Shown here: positions 1-8,309 of the stretch, in pieces
Position numbering within the stretch: the stretch's first letter is position 1
Layout: every line of letters starts with the position of its first letter
NCBI RefSeq assembly: GCF_017873335.1
Contig: NZ_JAGGKB010000002.1
Span: forward strand, 330,549 to 394,548
DNA: 64,000 nucleotides
Reading direction: 5' to 3'
Source of the DNA: Thermococcus stetteri
GTDB lineage: Archaea > Methanobacteriota_B > Thermococci > Thermococcales > Thermococcaceae
Notes under the pieces: model-generated
The model's input: only the letters and a program-made list of their open reading frames with translations
What the model was told of the DNA's origin: nothing
Databases searched by the model: none
Translations under genes and position numbers: made by a program

Positions 1-1
1 C

Positions 2-295
2 GTCGGAGGGATCCCCCTCATCCTGATGAAGGACACCGACGAGTTCACCAAGAAGCACGCGGCCTACTCCAGCGTCATGGGCTTCTTCGCCTGGCTGGCG
101 TTTATGGCCCTCTGGCACATGCCGATGGTCAACCCCAACTACCCCCACTTCGGGCCGGCGATCTACGTTGCCTACGCCTGGTTCCTCTACGCCCTCTTCG
201 GCATCTACACCTACATGAGTGGCAGACTGTACAGGATACCAGGAATAGAGGGCCTCGCCGAAAAGCTCATTAAGGGCCTCTCCAACGCCGTTTGA
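2..295 (+). CDS. Integral membrane protein, C-terminal part (gene enters from left edge)
   Basis: The reading frame is open from the first bases of the window, so this is the 3' end of a longer gene. An internal ATG at 26 could be mistaken for a start, but the codons before it (V-G-G-I-P-L-I-L) continue the frame without a ribosome binding site. The visible 98 residues contain two strongly hydrophobic segments rich in Trp and Phe, separated by a short Pro/Asn-rich loop, and end in a basic amphipathic tail, which suggests a polytopic membrane protein. I do not recognise the family. The next gene starts 9 nt after the stop, so they are probably co-transcribed. Confidence 0.7.
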   Translation, partial: VGGIPLILMKDTDEFTKKHAAYSSVMGFFAWLAFMALWHMPMVNPNYPHFGPAIYVAYAWFLYALFGIYTYMSGRLYRIPGIEGLAEKLIKGLSNAV

Positions 296-304
296 GGGAG
301 AGAT

Positions 305-1261
305 ATGAGGAAAGCCCTTGCAGTCTTTCTTTTCACCTTCATCATCTTATCCACTGTTCTCGCCGACCAGCGCTCCCAGGGAGACGAGTTCATGGGAAAG
401 TTCGTCGAGGCCATTAACACTGGAAACTACTCCCTCATAGAGCCTTACATGAGCGAGGAGCTGAGGGCCCAGTTCACGGAGGATTATTTCCAGAACCTCA
501 GGGAGCTCACGCTGAAGAACTACGGAAAGCTGAAAGGGTTTACCTACGAGGGCAACGAGACCCAGGACGACCTTCTGAGGCTGAAGTACAGGGTTGAGGC
601 CGAAAAAGGCTCTTTTCCGGTTCTCCTCGTCTACCGCGACGGTGAGCTCGTGGGCCTTGCCCTCGGAGTTACTCCGAAGCCCAACCCACTCGGAATGCTC
701 GCGGCAATGGGTGGTGCACTTTTAGCCCTAACCGGCCTCTACCTCTGGAGGGAGAGAGTAAACCTTCCGGAGCTTGCGCTCGGCTCCGGCCTGGCCCTGG
801 CCCTCTCGATAATACTGCCATTCTACTCCCTGACTGGAACGTTACTCCTGCCGAGAGCGGTGGCAATCCCTGTGGTTTCCCTGCTCAGCGCGCTGACAAT
901 CGAAGCTGGAAAGTACTACCTCGCCAAAAACAGAGACGGGCTATCTTTGGGCCTCGGCCTAGGCATCGGTCAGTTCGTCCTCCTTGGAATAGGGACGTTC
1001 GTTGCCACCAACTTCATAATGAAGCTTCCCGTGTCGTTTACCGGCAGTGTTCTCCCCCTCTTCCTTGAGGCCGTTATCTTCACTACCTTCTATGCCCTGA
1101 GCACCGAGGTCTACTCAAAGAGGAGGGAGCCGATGCCCTTTGCCGTTTTTGCGGCAGTTGAATTCCTCTCACTGTATCTCCTTGGTCTCGGAAGTGCGTA
1201 CGGCTCGCTGGTAATGGCCCTTGCGGGAGCGGCGATAGCCTGGAAGCTCGGGGGTGAGTGA
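305..1261 (+). CDS. Membrane protein with DUF3887-like extracytoplasmic domain
   Basis: The 318-residue product begins with a signal peptide or anchor (about residues 1-20), followed by a soluble, charged region of roughly 100 residues that resembles DUF3887/SnoaL-like lipoprotein domains (helical start around GDEFMGKFVEAINTG, then a beta-rich part). From about residue 125 onward there are several hydrophobic segments, giving about six to seven membrane helices. Function is unknown. It follows the preceding gene by 9 nt and its stop abuts the ATG of the polyprenyl synthase gene, so the three form one transcription unit. The DUF3887 assignment is inferred from the general pattern and is moderate at best. 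Confidence 0.75.
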   Translation: MRKALAVFLFTFIILSTVLADQRSQGDEFMGKFVEAINTGNYSLIEPYMSEELRAQFTEDYFQNLRELTLKNYGKLKGFTYEGNETQDDLLRLKYRVEAEKGSFPVLLVYRDGELVGLALGVTPKPNPLGMLAAMGGALLALTGLYLWRERVNLPELALGSGLALALSIILPFYSLTGTLLLPRAVAIPVVSLLSALTIEAGKYYLAKNRDGLSLGLGLGIGQFVLLGIGTFVATNFIMKLPVSFTGSVLPLFLEAVIFTTFYALSTEVYSKRREPMPFAVFAAVEFLSLYLLGLGSAYGSLVMALAGAAIAWKLGGE

Positions 1262-2182
1262 ATGGAGTCCCTTGATGCAAAGATGCTCGAACTCCTTGAG
1301 GGGAGCGTTGAGCTCGCCCAGAAGGTGGGCGAGTACGTCATAAGGAGCGGCGGGAAGAGAATAAGGCCGAGAATAGCGATGGCCGTCTCAAGGGGTTTAA
1401 ACCTCGATGAGAGGGATGCCCTCGACCTGGCCGCTTCGATAGAGCTCATCCACACTGCCAGCTTAATCCACGACGACATAATAGACCTGGCCGAGAAGAG
1501 GAGAAACAATCCCACGGTTGTGATGCGCTGGGGGCCGGAGCTTGCCGTTCTGAGCGGTGACTTCCTCTTCATAAGGGCCCTCCGCGTCATAGCCTCAAAA
1601 AAGCTTGAGATGGTCGACTACGTTGCCAAGGTCGTTGAGGACATGGTGAAGGCCGAGATACTGCAGGAGGCCGTGAGGGGCACTGTCCACCTCGACGTCG
1701 AGACCTACTACAGGATTATCGATGGAAAGACTGGCCGGCTGTTTGGGGCGGCCTTCACCCTCCCAGCTTACTACCTCGGAAAGCCCTTCTGGAGGGAACT
1801 CGACAGGGCCGGGACGCTCGTGGGGAGGGCCTTCCAGATAGTGGACGACGTTTTGGACTACTTCCCTGGAACGGGAAAGGATCGCTTCAAGGACCTCCTT
1901 AACGGAAAGACCACGCTCCCGCTCATCCTCTACACGGAAAGGTACGGCTCTTCCCTCGTTGAGAAGGCCCTTAGAGAGCCCAGTGAAGAGAATTCCCTTG
2001 AGCTGTTTGAGAGAATGAGCAGGGCCGGCGTTTTCAGAGAGGCTGTTGACATAGCCAGGGGCTTTGTGAACGAGGCCCTTAAAGCAATCTCCACCCTTCC
2101 AATTGACTCAAAACCCGTCGTCGATCTCGTATCGGAATACTTTGACAGGGTATTCGCGAAGTTTGAAAACCTCTCGCCTTAG
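1262..2182 (+). CDS. Polyprenyl (geranylgeranyl-type) diphosphate synthase
   Basis: This 306-residue protein is a trans-isoprenyl diphosphate synthase, which condenses isopentenyl diphosphate with allylic diphosphates to make C20 or longer chains for archaeal lipids or quinone-type side chains. The first Asp-rich motif DDIID is at residues 71-75 after SLIH, the substrate-binding GGKRIRP is near residues 30-36, and the second Asp motif DDVLD is at 195-199, followed by the GKTTLPLI segment typical of the family. Residues just before the first Asp motif control product length, but I cannot fix the chain length from sequence alone. The ATG directly follows the upstream stop codon. Length and motifs are complete. 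Confidence 0.92.
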   Translation: MESLDAKMLELLEGSVELAQKVGEYVIRSGGKRIRPRIAMAVSRGLNLDERDALDLAASIELIHTASLIHDDIIDLAEKRRNNPTVVMRWGPELAVLSGDFLFIRALRVIASKKLEMVDYVAKVVEDMVKAEILQEAVRGTVHLDVETYYRIIDGKTGRLFGAAFTLPAYYLGKPFWRELDRAGTLVGRAFQIVDDVLDYFPGTGKDRFKDLLNGKTTLPLILYTERYGSSLVEKALREPSEENSLELFERMSRAGVFREAVDIARGFVNEALKAISTLPIDSKPVVDLVSEYFDRVFAKFENLSP

Positions 2183-2223
2183 GCTATCATATTTCGCCCT
2201 TTGTATACAATCGTCCAAAAAGG

Positions 2224-2252
2224 TTTCGTGTATGGACGAAAAAGCTTAAAAA
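2224..2252 (+). promoter_or_regulatory. Promoter of the mrp operon with an inverted repeat
   Basis: A BRE-like purine run (2237-2243) and an A/T-rich TATA box (GCTTAAAAA, 2244-2252) lie about 50 bp before the first mrp ATG at 2303. Immediately upstream and overlapping the BRE is the inverted repeat TTTCGT (2224-2229) and ACGAAA (2236-2241) with a 6-nt spacer, a position suited to a repressor or activator. The regulator is unknown. The elements are seen directly; promoter function is inferred. Confidence 0.55.
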
Positions 2253-2302
2253 GGTTCGTTAGACAAACCTAATGGATTTTTGGCCACGCGGGAGGGAAGG
2301 CA

Positions 2303-3769
2303 ATGATAGGACTTCTGGCGTCAATGGCTTACGTTGTTCCGCTCATCGGTGGGCTAATCCTCTTCAAGCTGGACGAGAGGAAGGCGGATGCTGTAATGCT
2401 CGCCTCTTTCATCTCCGCGCTGATAGCCCAGCTCGGCGTCGCTTATCTCTTCCTAACTGAGCATCACGAGATGGTTCACGTCTCCTACATCACCACTGAA
2501 AGGTTCGGAGAGGCCTACGGGATAATAATCGACCCGATGAGCGTTTTAATCGGCACCGTTGTGGCTGTAGCTGGCTTCATATTCATGTTCTACGGCGTTG
2601 AGTATATGAGCGAGAGGAACGTCGGGCACCCGGGAGGGAAAGGCAGGGGGCTCTTCTACGCCTGGATGACTCTCTTTGAGGGCGCTACGCTTGGCTTCAT
2701 ATACTCCTCTACATTCCTCGGCCTCCTCATCTTCTTCGAGCTCATGGGGCTTGCCTGCTGGGGAGTTGTCAGCTACTACAACACGCCAAAGGCAAGGAGG
2801 GCCGGTTTCAAGGCCTTCATAATCCCGAACGTTGGGGCGATGATAGGATTCTATACCGCCGTCGGGATAGGCATAACCCAGCTCCACGACCTCAGCCTGT
2901 TCTCGCTCTCCAACGTTGATCCATCCGTAAAGCCCTGGCTGTTCATTGCGCTCCTCTTAGCCGGCTACACCAAGAGCGCCCAGTTTCCAACTTACTCCTG
3001 GATTCCGGACGCGATGGAGGCACCGACACCTGCCTCGGCCTTCCTCCACGGTGCGGCGATGGTCGAGATGGGTGTCTACCTCGTTGCCAGGGTTCTCCAG
3101 TTCATTGGCGACCTCCCAATCTGGGTGTTCTATTTCATGGCCATAATGGTCTCGCTGACCCTCCTCATCCCGATACTTAACTATCCCGTCCAGAAGGACG
3201 CGAAGAGGCTTTTGGCATACTCAACGGTCGCAGAAGCGGCCATAATGTTCTCCGGACTAACCTTCGCCGCCCTCGGTCTCGACATCGGGCTTAAAGCGGC
3301 TATGTTCCAGCTCACCACTCATGCCTTCATAAAGGGGCTCGGCTTCCTCACCGCCGGAACCTTCACCTACTCCCTTGGAATGCTCGACCTCAGGAAAATA
3401 AGCGGGCTGAAGGATGTCCTTCCAATCAATGGCTTCTCATGGGCTGTGGCACTTCTCGGTCTCGCCGGCCTTCCTCCGATGGGAATAGCCTTCAGCAAGG
3501 CTGAGCTTTTGACGGACCTCGTTGCCCTCAAAACAACTCCCCTTGCATGGCTTCCGATAATCATGGTTCTCACTGACTCGGGGGTTTTCCTATGGGTGGG
3601 AATGAAGTGGATAGGAAGGAACGTCTTCGGAAAGCCGAGCGTGGAAAAGGCCCCAACGCACTGGATAATTAACGTCTCCTTGATAGCCCTCATAATCCTG
3701 ACGCTGGTCTCGGCAATCCTGGCATACCCGCTCGTTGAGGAGATAACCTTCTATGGGGTGGGAGCATGA
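2303..3769 (+). CDS. Mrp/complex I antiporter-like subunit (NuoM/MrpD family)
   Basis: The 488-residue polytopic membrane protein belongs to the proton-conducting antiporter family (NuoL/M/N, MrpA/D). It has about 14 hydrophobic segments, the conserved Glu in a transmembrane helix (FFELMGLACW), and the Lys-containing segment GYTKSAQFPTYSWIPDAMEA followed by PTPASAFLHGA, the most conserved part of the family. The start at 2303 follows a strong GGGAGGGAAGG site. It opens a nine-gene operon in which neighbouring genes overlap by 4 nt. In Mrp complexes subunits of this type carry the Na+/H+ translocation pathways. It is distinct from the canonical MrpD encoded at the end of the operon. Confidence 0.85.
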   Translation: MIGLLASMAYVVPLIGGLILFKLDERKADAVMLASFISALIAQLGVAYLFLTEHHEMVHVSYITTERFGEAYGIIIDPMSVLIGTVVAVAGFIFMFYGVEYMSERNVGHPGGKGRGLFYAWMTLFEGATLGFIYSSTFLGLLIFFELMGLACWGVVSYYNTPKARRAGFKAFIIPNVGAMIGFYTAVGIGITQLHDLSLFSLSNVDPSVKPWLFIALLLAGYTKSAQFPTYSWIPDAMEAPTPASAFLHGAAMVEMGVYLVARVLQFIGDLPIWVFYFMAIMVSLTLLIPILNYPVQKDAKRLLAYSTVAEAAIMFSGLTFAALGLDIGLKAAMFQLTTHAFIKGLGFLTAGTFTYSLGMLDLRKISGLKDVLPINGFSWAVALLGLAGLPPMGIAFSKAELLTDLVALKTTPLAWLPIIMVLTDSGVFLWVGMKWIGRNVFGKPSVEKAPTHWIINVSLIALIILTLVSAILAYPLVEEITFYGVGA

Positions 3770-5673
3770 TAGCGCTCACCAACGCCTCGGTGATCTCGCT
3801 GGCGCTGGCCTTTTTCGCCCTCGGCGCCATAATGCCGTTCCTAAAGCGAGACTTCAGGGTGAGCCTGCCTCCAGCTATAATCGGCTCCCTGCTCACGCTC
3901 TTCGCTGGAGCCTACGGCGTTTATCACAAGATAGAGGGGGAAGTGCTCTTTGGACTTCTCCAGACGGCGGTTAAGATAGAACTGCTGAACGGCTTTTTCA
4001 TAGCCTTCCTCGGCCTTGTGGGCCTGTTCGTCTCCCTCTACCTCCTCCACTACGACATGGAGCCGAGGCATTTGACCTTTGCAATAGCGTACAACGGCGC
4101 TCTCGCTTCAGCCCTGCTCTTCCTCGCAACGGACAACCTTGAGAAACTCACCCTCTCCTACGAGCTGATAGCCCTGTTCACCCTTGCCCTATTCCTATCA
4201 ACTGTCCCGAGGAGAGGAAGGATAACAGCGAGGAACTACATAGTCTTGACTCAGGTCTTCGGTATAATCCCCCTCCTGATAGCGACAAGTCTCGCCTATT
4301 CCGCTGTCGGGAGCCTCCATGGTCTAACCTTCGAGGCCCTAAGGGAGAACCTTGATAAGCTCCCCGTTGGGGTCTGGCTCCTCTATGCCCTATACCTCTT
4401 CCCGGCCCTTGTCCGTTCAGGCGTCTTCCCCCTCCACACCTGGGTTCCAAGAGTGTACCAGAGGCTTCCGTCGCCCCTCGTTCCGGTATTCATAGCCCTC
4501 GAGGGAACTGGCGTTTACTTCTCGCTGAGGATATTCTTCGAGACGCTCCCTCACTCCCAGGTGGTTGGTTACTCCATTGCAGTCCTAGGAACTGTCTCTG
4601 TCTTTGCCACCCTTTACTCCTTCAAGGAAATCCGCCTCAAGACCAAGTTCGCCTACCACAGCGTGATGGACGTCGGCGTTTCTTACTTCGCCCTCGGTTC
4701 GGCCCTCGTCTTGGGCGGGACGCTTGGAACGGTAGCTTTAGTTGGTGCAATCCTGCACACCCTCTACCAGACACTCTACAAGAGCGCCATCTTCTTCGGT
4801 TTGGGGGCGATAGAACACTACGGCGAGGAACCAAACATATGCTCCCTGAGGAAGCTCCTCAAGGGCCACGTTATAACCCTCTTCATATCTCTTTCGGCCT
4901 TTTCGATGGCAGGGGTTCCGCCACTTGCGGCATTCGTGAGCAAGTGGCTTATCTATGAAGCCTCCTTTGGAACGGCCAACGTCTACCTCTGGATAATGGG
5001 GCTTACCGTTGCCTTCCTCGGCCTCTTCCCGCTCGCCTCCATACTCCAGGTCAGGCGCATCAACAGGCTCCTCTGCAAGAGGGAAGTTGAGAGGGAGGAG
5101 GTGCCGCTCTACATAAGGTCTGTAACTGGTGTGGTGGCCTTCCTCGGCTTCTTTGTGGCGATATTCCCTCTTATGGTCTTCCCCTGGCTCCAGCACATAG
5201 TCGGAGAGCTTATCGGGGTTGAGATTGAAAGCCTCTCAAAGACGTTCTTCGCCAGCCCTATCACCGTCTTTGCCGTTGCACTGCTCTTCGTCTCTACATA
5301 TGCGGGCTGGAAAATAGGCAGGATGCCCACCGACAGGGTCAGCGAGCTCCTCCTCATCTTCTACAACATGGGTGACATACTCCGCTTTACAGCGGAGTTT
5401 TTCCTGAAGGAGGGCAAGAAGGCCTACCTCACCTACATCCTGCCGGTCATAAAGGTCGTTCCAAAGCACGAGCTCCCGCTCGTCAAGGACTACGACGATG
5501 CCCTCGATTATCCAGTTAAACACCTCGACGAGGCCATGTTCATGCCCCTGATAAGGCTCTTTGAGAGACTCGCCAAGTGGGGTGGAGAGAAGAACCTCGA
5601 CATGAACGCGCTGATAAGCGGGTTTGCGGTGGCTTTGGCCCTGCTGATAGTTCTCCTGGGGGTGGTATCGTGA
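3766..5673 (+). CDS. Mrp/complex I antiporter-like subunit (NuoL-like, extended C-terminus)
   Basis: This 635-residue membrane protein is a second antiporter-family subunit. The central region carries VRSGVFPLHTWVPRVYQRLP and PSPLVPVFIALEG, which align with the Lys/His-bearing family signature, although the usual Lys is Arg here. Several further helices and an approximately 150-residue C-terminal extension (hydrophilic segment near residues 540-600, then a last helix) resemble the extended NuoL/MrpA type. Its ATG overlaps the previous stop by 4 nt and its stop overlaps the next start. Together with the preceding gene it may stand in for the large MrpA subunit, which is split in archaeal systems. 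Confidence 0.82.
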   Translation: MIALTNASVISLALAFFALGAIMPFLKRDFRVSLPPAIIGSLLTLFAGAYGVYHKIEGEVLFGLLQTAVKIELLNGFFIAFLGLVGLFVSLYLLHYDMEPRHLTFAIAYNGALASALLFLATDNLEKLTLSYELIALFTLALFLSTVPRRGRITARNYIVLTQVFGIIPLLIATSLAYSAVGSLHGLTFEALRENLDKLPVGVWLLYALYLFPALVRSGVFPLHTWVPRVYQRLPSPLVPVFIALEGTGVYFSLRIFFETLPHSQVVGYSIAVLGTVSVFATLYSFKEIRLKTKFAYHSVMDVGVSYFALGSALVLGGTLGTVALVGAILHTLYQTLYKSAIFFGLGAIEHYGEEPNICSLRKLLKGHVITLFISLSAFSMAGVPPLAAFVSKWLIYEASFGTANVYLWIMGLTVAFLGLFPLASILQVRRINRLLCKREVEREEVPLYIRSVTGVVAFLGFFVAIFPLMVFPWLQHIVGELIGVEIESLSKTFFASPITVFAVALLFVSTYAGWKIGRMPTDRVSELLLIFYNMGDILRFTAEFFLKEGKKAYLTYILPVIKVVPKHELPLVKDYDDALDYPVKHLDEAMFMPLIRLFERLAKWGGEKNLDMNALISGFAVALALLIVLLGVVS

Positions 5674-5954
5674 ACATAGTTGACGTTTTCCGGGAAGTGC
5701 TCTACTTCGCGGCGGTCATCTACACCCTCGCCTTCGCCCTCTACGGGATAAGGGCAATAAAGGGCCCGACCACGGCGGACATCATTCTCGCAGTGGACTG
5801 CCTCTCCTTCGATATGGCAGCGTTCATGGTCGTCCTCGGGATATACTTCAAGTCAATCATGCTCGCGAGCGGTGCTATAATCCTCGCCCTCTGGGCCTTC
5901 ATGCTGGACATCTACTACACCAAGTACGTCCTCTACGGGGAGGTGGAGGTATGA
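5670..5954 (+). CDS. mrpF: Mrp antiporter subunit MrpF
   Basis: A 94-residue protein with three hydrophobic helices and the MrpF/MnhF signature: GIRAIKGPTTADIILAVDCL after the first helix. The start is the GTG at 5670, whose GTGA overlaps the stop of the preceding gene; the longer frame upstream is hydrophilic and unlike MrpF. It forms part of the small-subunit module (F, G, B, C, E) of the membrane-bound Na+/H+ exchanger. Overlap with mrpG by 4 nt suggests translational coupling. Confidence 0.88.
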   Translation: MNIVDVFREVLYFAAVIYTLAFALYGIRAIKGPTTADIILAVDCLSFDMAAFMVVLGIYFKSIMLASGAIILALWAFMLDIYYTKYVLYGEVEV

Positions 5955-6400
5955 TAGACCAGATCATCTTCGTCATCGGTTCAATAGCGATACTCCTCGG
6001 TGCCATATACGACCTCATAGCCGCTATAGGAATGCTCCGCTTCGGGGACTTCTACATGAGAACCCACGCGGCCACCGTCGGAACGATAGGCGGAGCGGCT
6101 CTTCCAGTCTTTGGAGCAGGATTGGTTGCCCTCGTTTACCAGCCCCTCGGTGAGCAGAGGTTCTTCATGGCGGGAATAGCTTTCACCGTCGGAATCCTTA
6201 TCCTGATCATAGCTCCCACAGGCTCACACTCACTCGTCTCGGCTGTTTACTTCGGCAAGATTGGAAAGAAGCCAAAGCTCGTGGTGGATCACCTCGAGGA
6301 AGACCTGCCGAAGAGGAGCGACGTTGCCGAGCTTGTGAGGGAGCACGAAGAGGTTCCCGGTGAGGAGGAAGAACCGAAGTTCACCTTCAGGAGGGTCTGA
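5951..6400 (+). CDS. mrpG: Mrp antiporter subunit MrpG
   Basis: 149 residues with three predicted membrane helices in the first 95 residues and the MrpG/PhaG signature GMLRFGDFYMRTHAATVG in the loop after the first helix. The last 45 residues form an acidic, hydrophilic cytoplasmic tail (DHLEEDLPKRSDV and EEEEPKFTFRR), longer than in many bacterial MrpG proteins. The ATG overlaps the mrpF stop. The role is structural or assembly-related in the Mrp complex. Confidence 0.88.
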   Translation: MIDQIIFVIGSIAILLGAIYDLIAAIGMLRFGDFYMRTHAATVGTIGGAALPVFGAGLVALVYQPLGEQRFFMAGIAFTVGILILIIAPTGSHSLVSAVYFGKIGKKPKLVVDHLEEDLPKRSDVAELVREHEEVPGEEEEPKFTFRRV

Positions 6401-6401
6401 A

Positions 6402-6659
6402 ATGCAGGAGCTCCACTTCATAATCTTAGCGATCGTCGTTTCCTTTGGCTTCGTGTTCAGCTATCTGGCAATGAAGGAGCACGACCTACTCAAGACCCTC
6501 GCCCTAAGCTCGGTTCAGTCAACCTTCTTCGCTCTCGGCTTCTACATCCTGGCCGCCCCGGACATCGTTTTAGCTTACCTTGCCATAGCTGTTGGAGCCT
6601 ACACCGCCCTCGTCATCCTTGCGATAAGCAAAACAGAGAGGTACGAGGTGGGAGAATGA
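6402..6659 (+). CDS. MrpB N-terminal / MbhD-like subunit (DUF4040)
   Basis: 85 residues forming about three membrane helices, with LAYLAIAVGAYTALVILAI near the end, typical of the DUF4040/MbhD family that corresponds to the C-terminal part of bacterial MrpA. The start ATG at 6402 lies 1 nt after the mrpG stop; the in-frame upstream sequence is an antisense-like shadow. Its ATGA overlap with the next gene keeps the operon coupling. In Thermococcales this small subunit also occurs in membrane-bound hydrogenase modules, where it lines the ion path. Confidence 0.82.
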   Translation: MQELHFIILAIVVSFGFVFSYLAMKEHDLLKTLALSSVQSTFFALGFYILAAPDIVLAYLAIAVGAYTALVILAISKTERYEVGE

Positions 6660-7420
6660 AGCGAGACGTTTACGTTGCGGTTTCTTTCCTGCTGGCGTTC
6701 CTGGTTATCTCCTACGCGGTAACCGTGAAGGACGTCCTCGGGATAGCCCAGAACCCGCTCCGCCCCCTCGGCGAGTTCTACCTGAGCCACGCCTTTGCCC
6801 ACGAGGGACCCACAAGCCATAGCCCAGAGGTTGTAACGGCTATAGTCTGGAACTACCGTGGGTTCGATACGCTTTTCGAGACATTCGTCTTCTTCCTTGC
6901 CATCATAGGTGCCCTGAGCGTGCTCAGACTAACCAATGAGCAGGAGGAACAGGTTCGTGACCTTGAGGCAAGGGAGCCGCACAGACAGATGGATTTGATA
7001 GTCAGGGCAACGGTAAAGCTCGTGGTAATCATGATTGTCTCGATCTCGGCCTCGATAGCTCTCCACGGCCACTTAACTCCAGGCGGAGGCTTCCAGGGAG
7101 GTTCGGCCATGGCGGTAGCGGCCCTGCTCCTCTTCGCGACCTTCAGCAAGTTCACCCTTGAGAGGAAGGGTCTAACGTTGAGGCACACTGTTTCAGCATA
7201 CGCTCTCGGCCTGGCGCTCATCCTGGCGACCGTCCTTACCCCGGTTTTCCTCTACGGTGGAAAGGTTCTCGAGATAAACCTCCTCCCCGGAGAGACCGGC
7301 CTCTTCAACCTCGACGTTGGGGAGTACACTGCAGTTACCTTCGGGTTCCTGACGGTGTTCCTAGTCCTTGGAGTTTCCGAGTGGATATTCAAGAGCGTCC
7401 TCAGGAGGGAGGTTCAGTGA
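6656..7420 (+). CDS. mrpB: Mrp antiporter subunit MrpB
   Basis: The 254-residue protein begins with an extra N-terminal helix and a soluble loop (about residues 20-70, His-rich around HAFAHEGPTSH), then the MnhB domain with the hallmark ALHGHLTPGGGFQGGSAMA at about residues 135-155 and further helices. The N-terminal region corresponds to the MbhE-like part fused in front of MnhB. It overlaps both neighbours in the operon. Function: subunit of the Na+/H+ antiporter. Confidence 0.87.
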   Translation: MKRDVYVAVSFLLAFLVISYAVTVKDVLGIAQNPLRPLGEFYLSHAFAHEGPTSHSPEVVTAIVWNYRGFDTLFETFVFFLAIIGALSVLRLTNEQEEQVRDLEAREPHRQMDLIVRATVKLVVIMIVSISASIALHGHLTPGGGFQGGSAMAVAALLLFATFSKFTLERKGLTLRHTVSAYALGLALILATVLTPVFLYGGKVLEINLLPGETGLFNLDVGEYTAVTFGFLTVFLVLGVSEWIFKSVLRREVQ

Positions 7421-7806
7421 TAGCGAGCTTTCTTATCTTCTACATCACGATAACGCTCTTCGCGATGACCCTCCTCGGAATTTACGGCGTTGCAACCAGA
7501 TCCAACCTCATCAAGAAGATCATCATGCTCAACGTGATGGGCGATGCGGTAAACATGCTCTTCATCCTAATTGGCTACCGCCTCGTCTACCCAGTCTTTC
7601 CGCCGATATATGAGAAGCACCTGACGATTGAAGAGTTCCTGAGCAGGGCGGTTGATCCCGTTCCGCAGGCATTAGTGCTAACGGCCGTCGTCATTGGAAT
7701 GGCCATGAACATACTCCTGACGACCTACGCGATCCAGTTCTACCGCCTCCACGGAACCGTTGACGCCCGTGACATGGCGGAGATAATGAGGGGGGAGAGG
7801 GAATGA
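7417..7806 (+). CDS. mrpC: Mrp antiporter subunit MrpC
   Basis: 129 residues, NuoK-like, with three helices and the MrpC pattern (GVATRSNLIKKIIMLNVM, then DPVPQALVLTAVVIGMA, the PQALxLTAIVI family signature). The chosen start is the GTG at 7417, preceded by a strong AGGAGGGAGG site at 7402-7411 and overlapping the mrpB stop. NuoK/MrpC subunits sit at the core of the antiporter membrane arm. Confidence 0.9.
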   Translation: MIASFLIFYITITLFAMTLLGIYGVATRSNLIKKIIMLNVMGDAVNMLFILIGYRLVYPVFPPIYEKHLTIEEFLSRAVDPVPQALVLTAVVIGMAMNILLTTYAIQFYRLHGTVDARDMAEIMRGERE

Positions 7807-8300
7807 AGGTGAGGTTCTCTCCCGGGACGTTCCTGATAGCGCTCGCCGTTTACCTGTTCTACACGGGTTCGGTCAGCGAGTACGACCTAATAACGGGAAG
7901 CATCGTTGCCCTCATAATCTCGCTCATAGTCGGCCACTGGCTCATAGAGAACGACCTTAAGTTCTTCTCGCCGAAAAGGTGGTTCTACGCGATCCTCTAC
8001 GGCCTCAGGTACTTCCTGATAGAGGAGACGAAGACACACATTGACGTGGCCAAGAGGGTATTCACACTGAAGGCCAACCCGGGAATCGTCAGAATCCCCC
8101 TCGAAGTCGAGAACGACTACGGGAAGGTTCTCGTGGCCAACTCGATAACAAACACCCCGGGAACGATAACCGTTGACATCAGCGACGACGGGAAGTGGCT
8201 CTACGTCCACTGGATTGACGTGAGTACGCTCGATGAGAAGGAGATCAAGGAGAACATAGTTGCTTACTTTGAGGACTACGCGAAGAAAATATTCGACTGA
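7803..8300 (+). CDS. mrpE: Mrp antiporter subunit MrpE
   Basis: 165 residues: two to three N-terminal helices, then a soluble domain with the MrpE/MnhE pattern (ANSITNTPGTITVDI at about residues 103-117 and LYVHWIDV). The ATG overlaps the mrpC stop by 4 nt. MrpE is needed for assembly of full Mrp antiporters. There are 9 nt to the following mrpD start. Confidence 0.9.
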   Translation: MKVRFSPGTFLIALAVYLFYTGSVSEYDLITGSIVALIISLIVGHWLIENDLKFFSPKRWFYAILYGLRYFLIEETKTHIDVAKRVFTLKANPGIVRIPLEVENDYGKVLVANSITNTPGTITVDISDDGKWLYVHWIDVSTLDEKEIKENIVAYFEDYAKKIFD

Positions 8301-8309
8301 GGTGAGAGC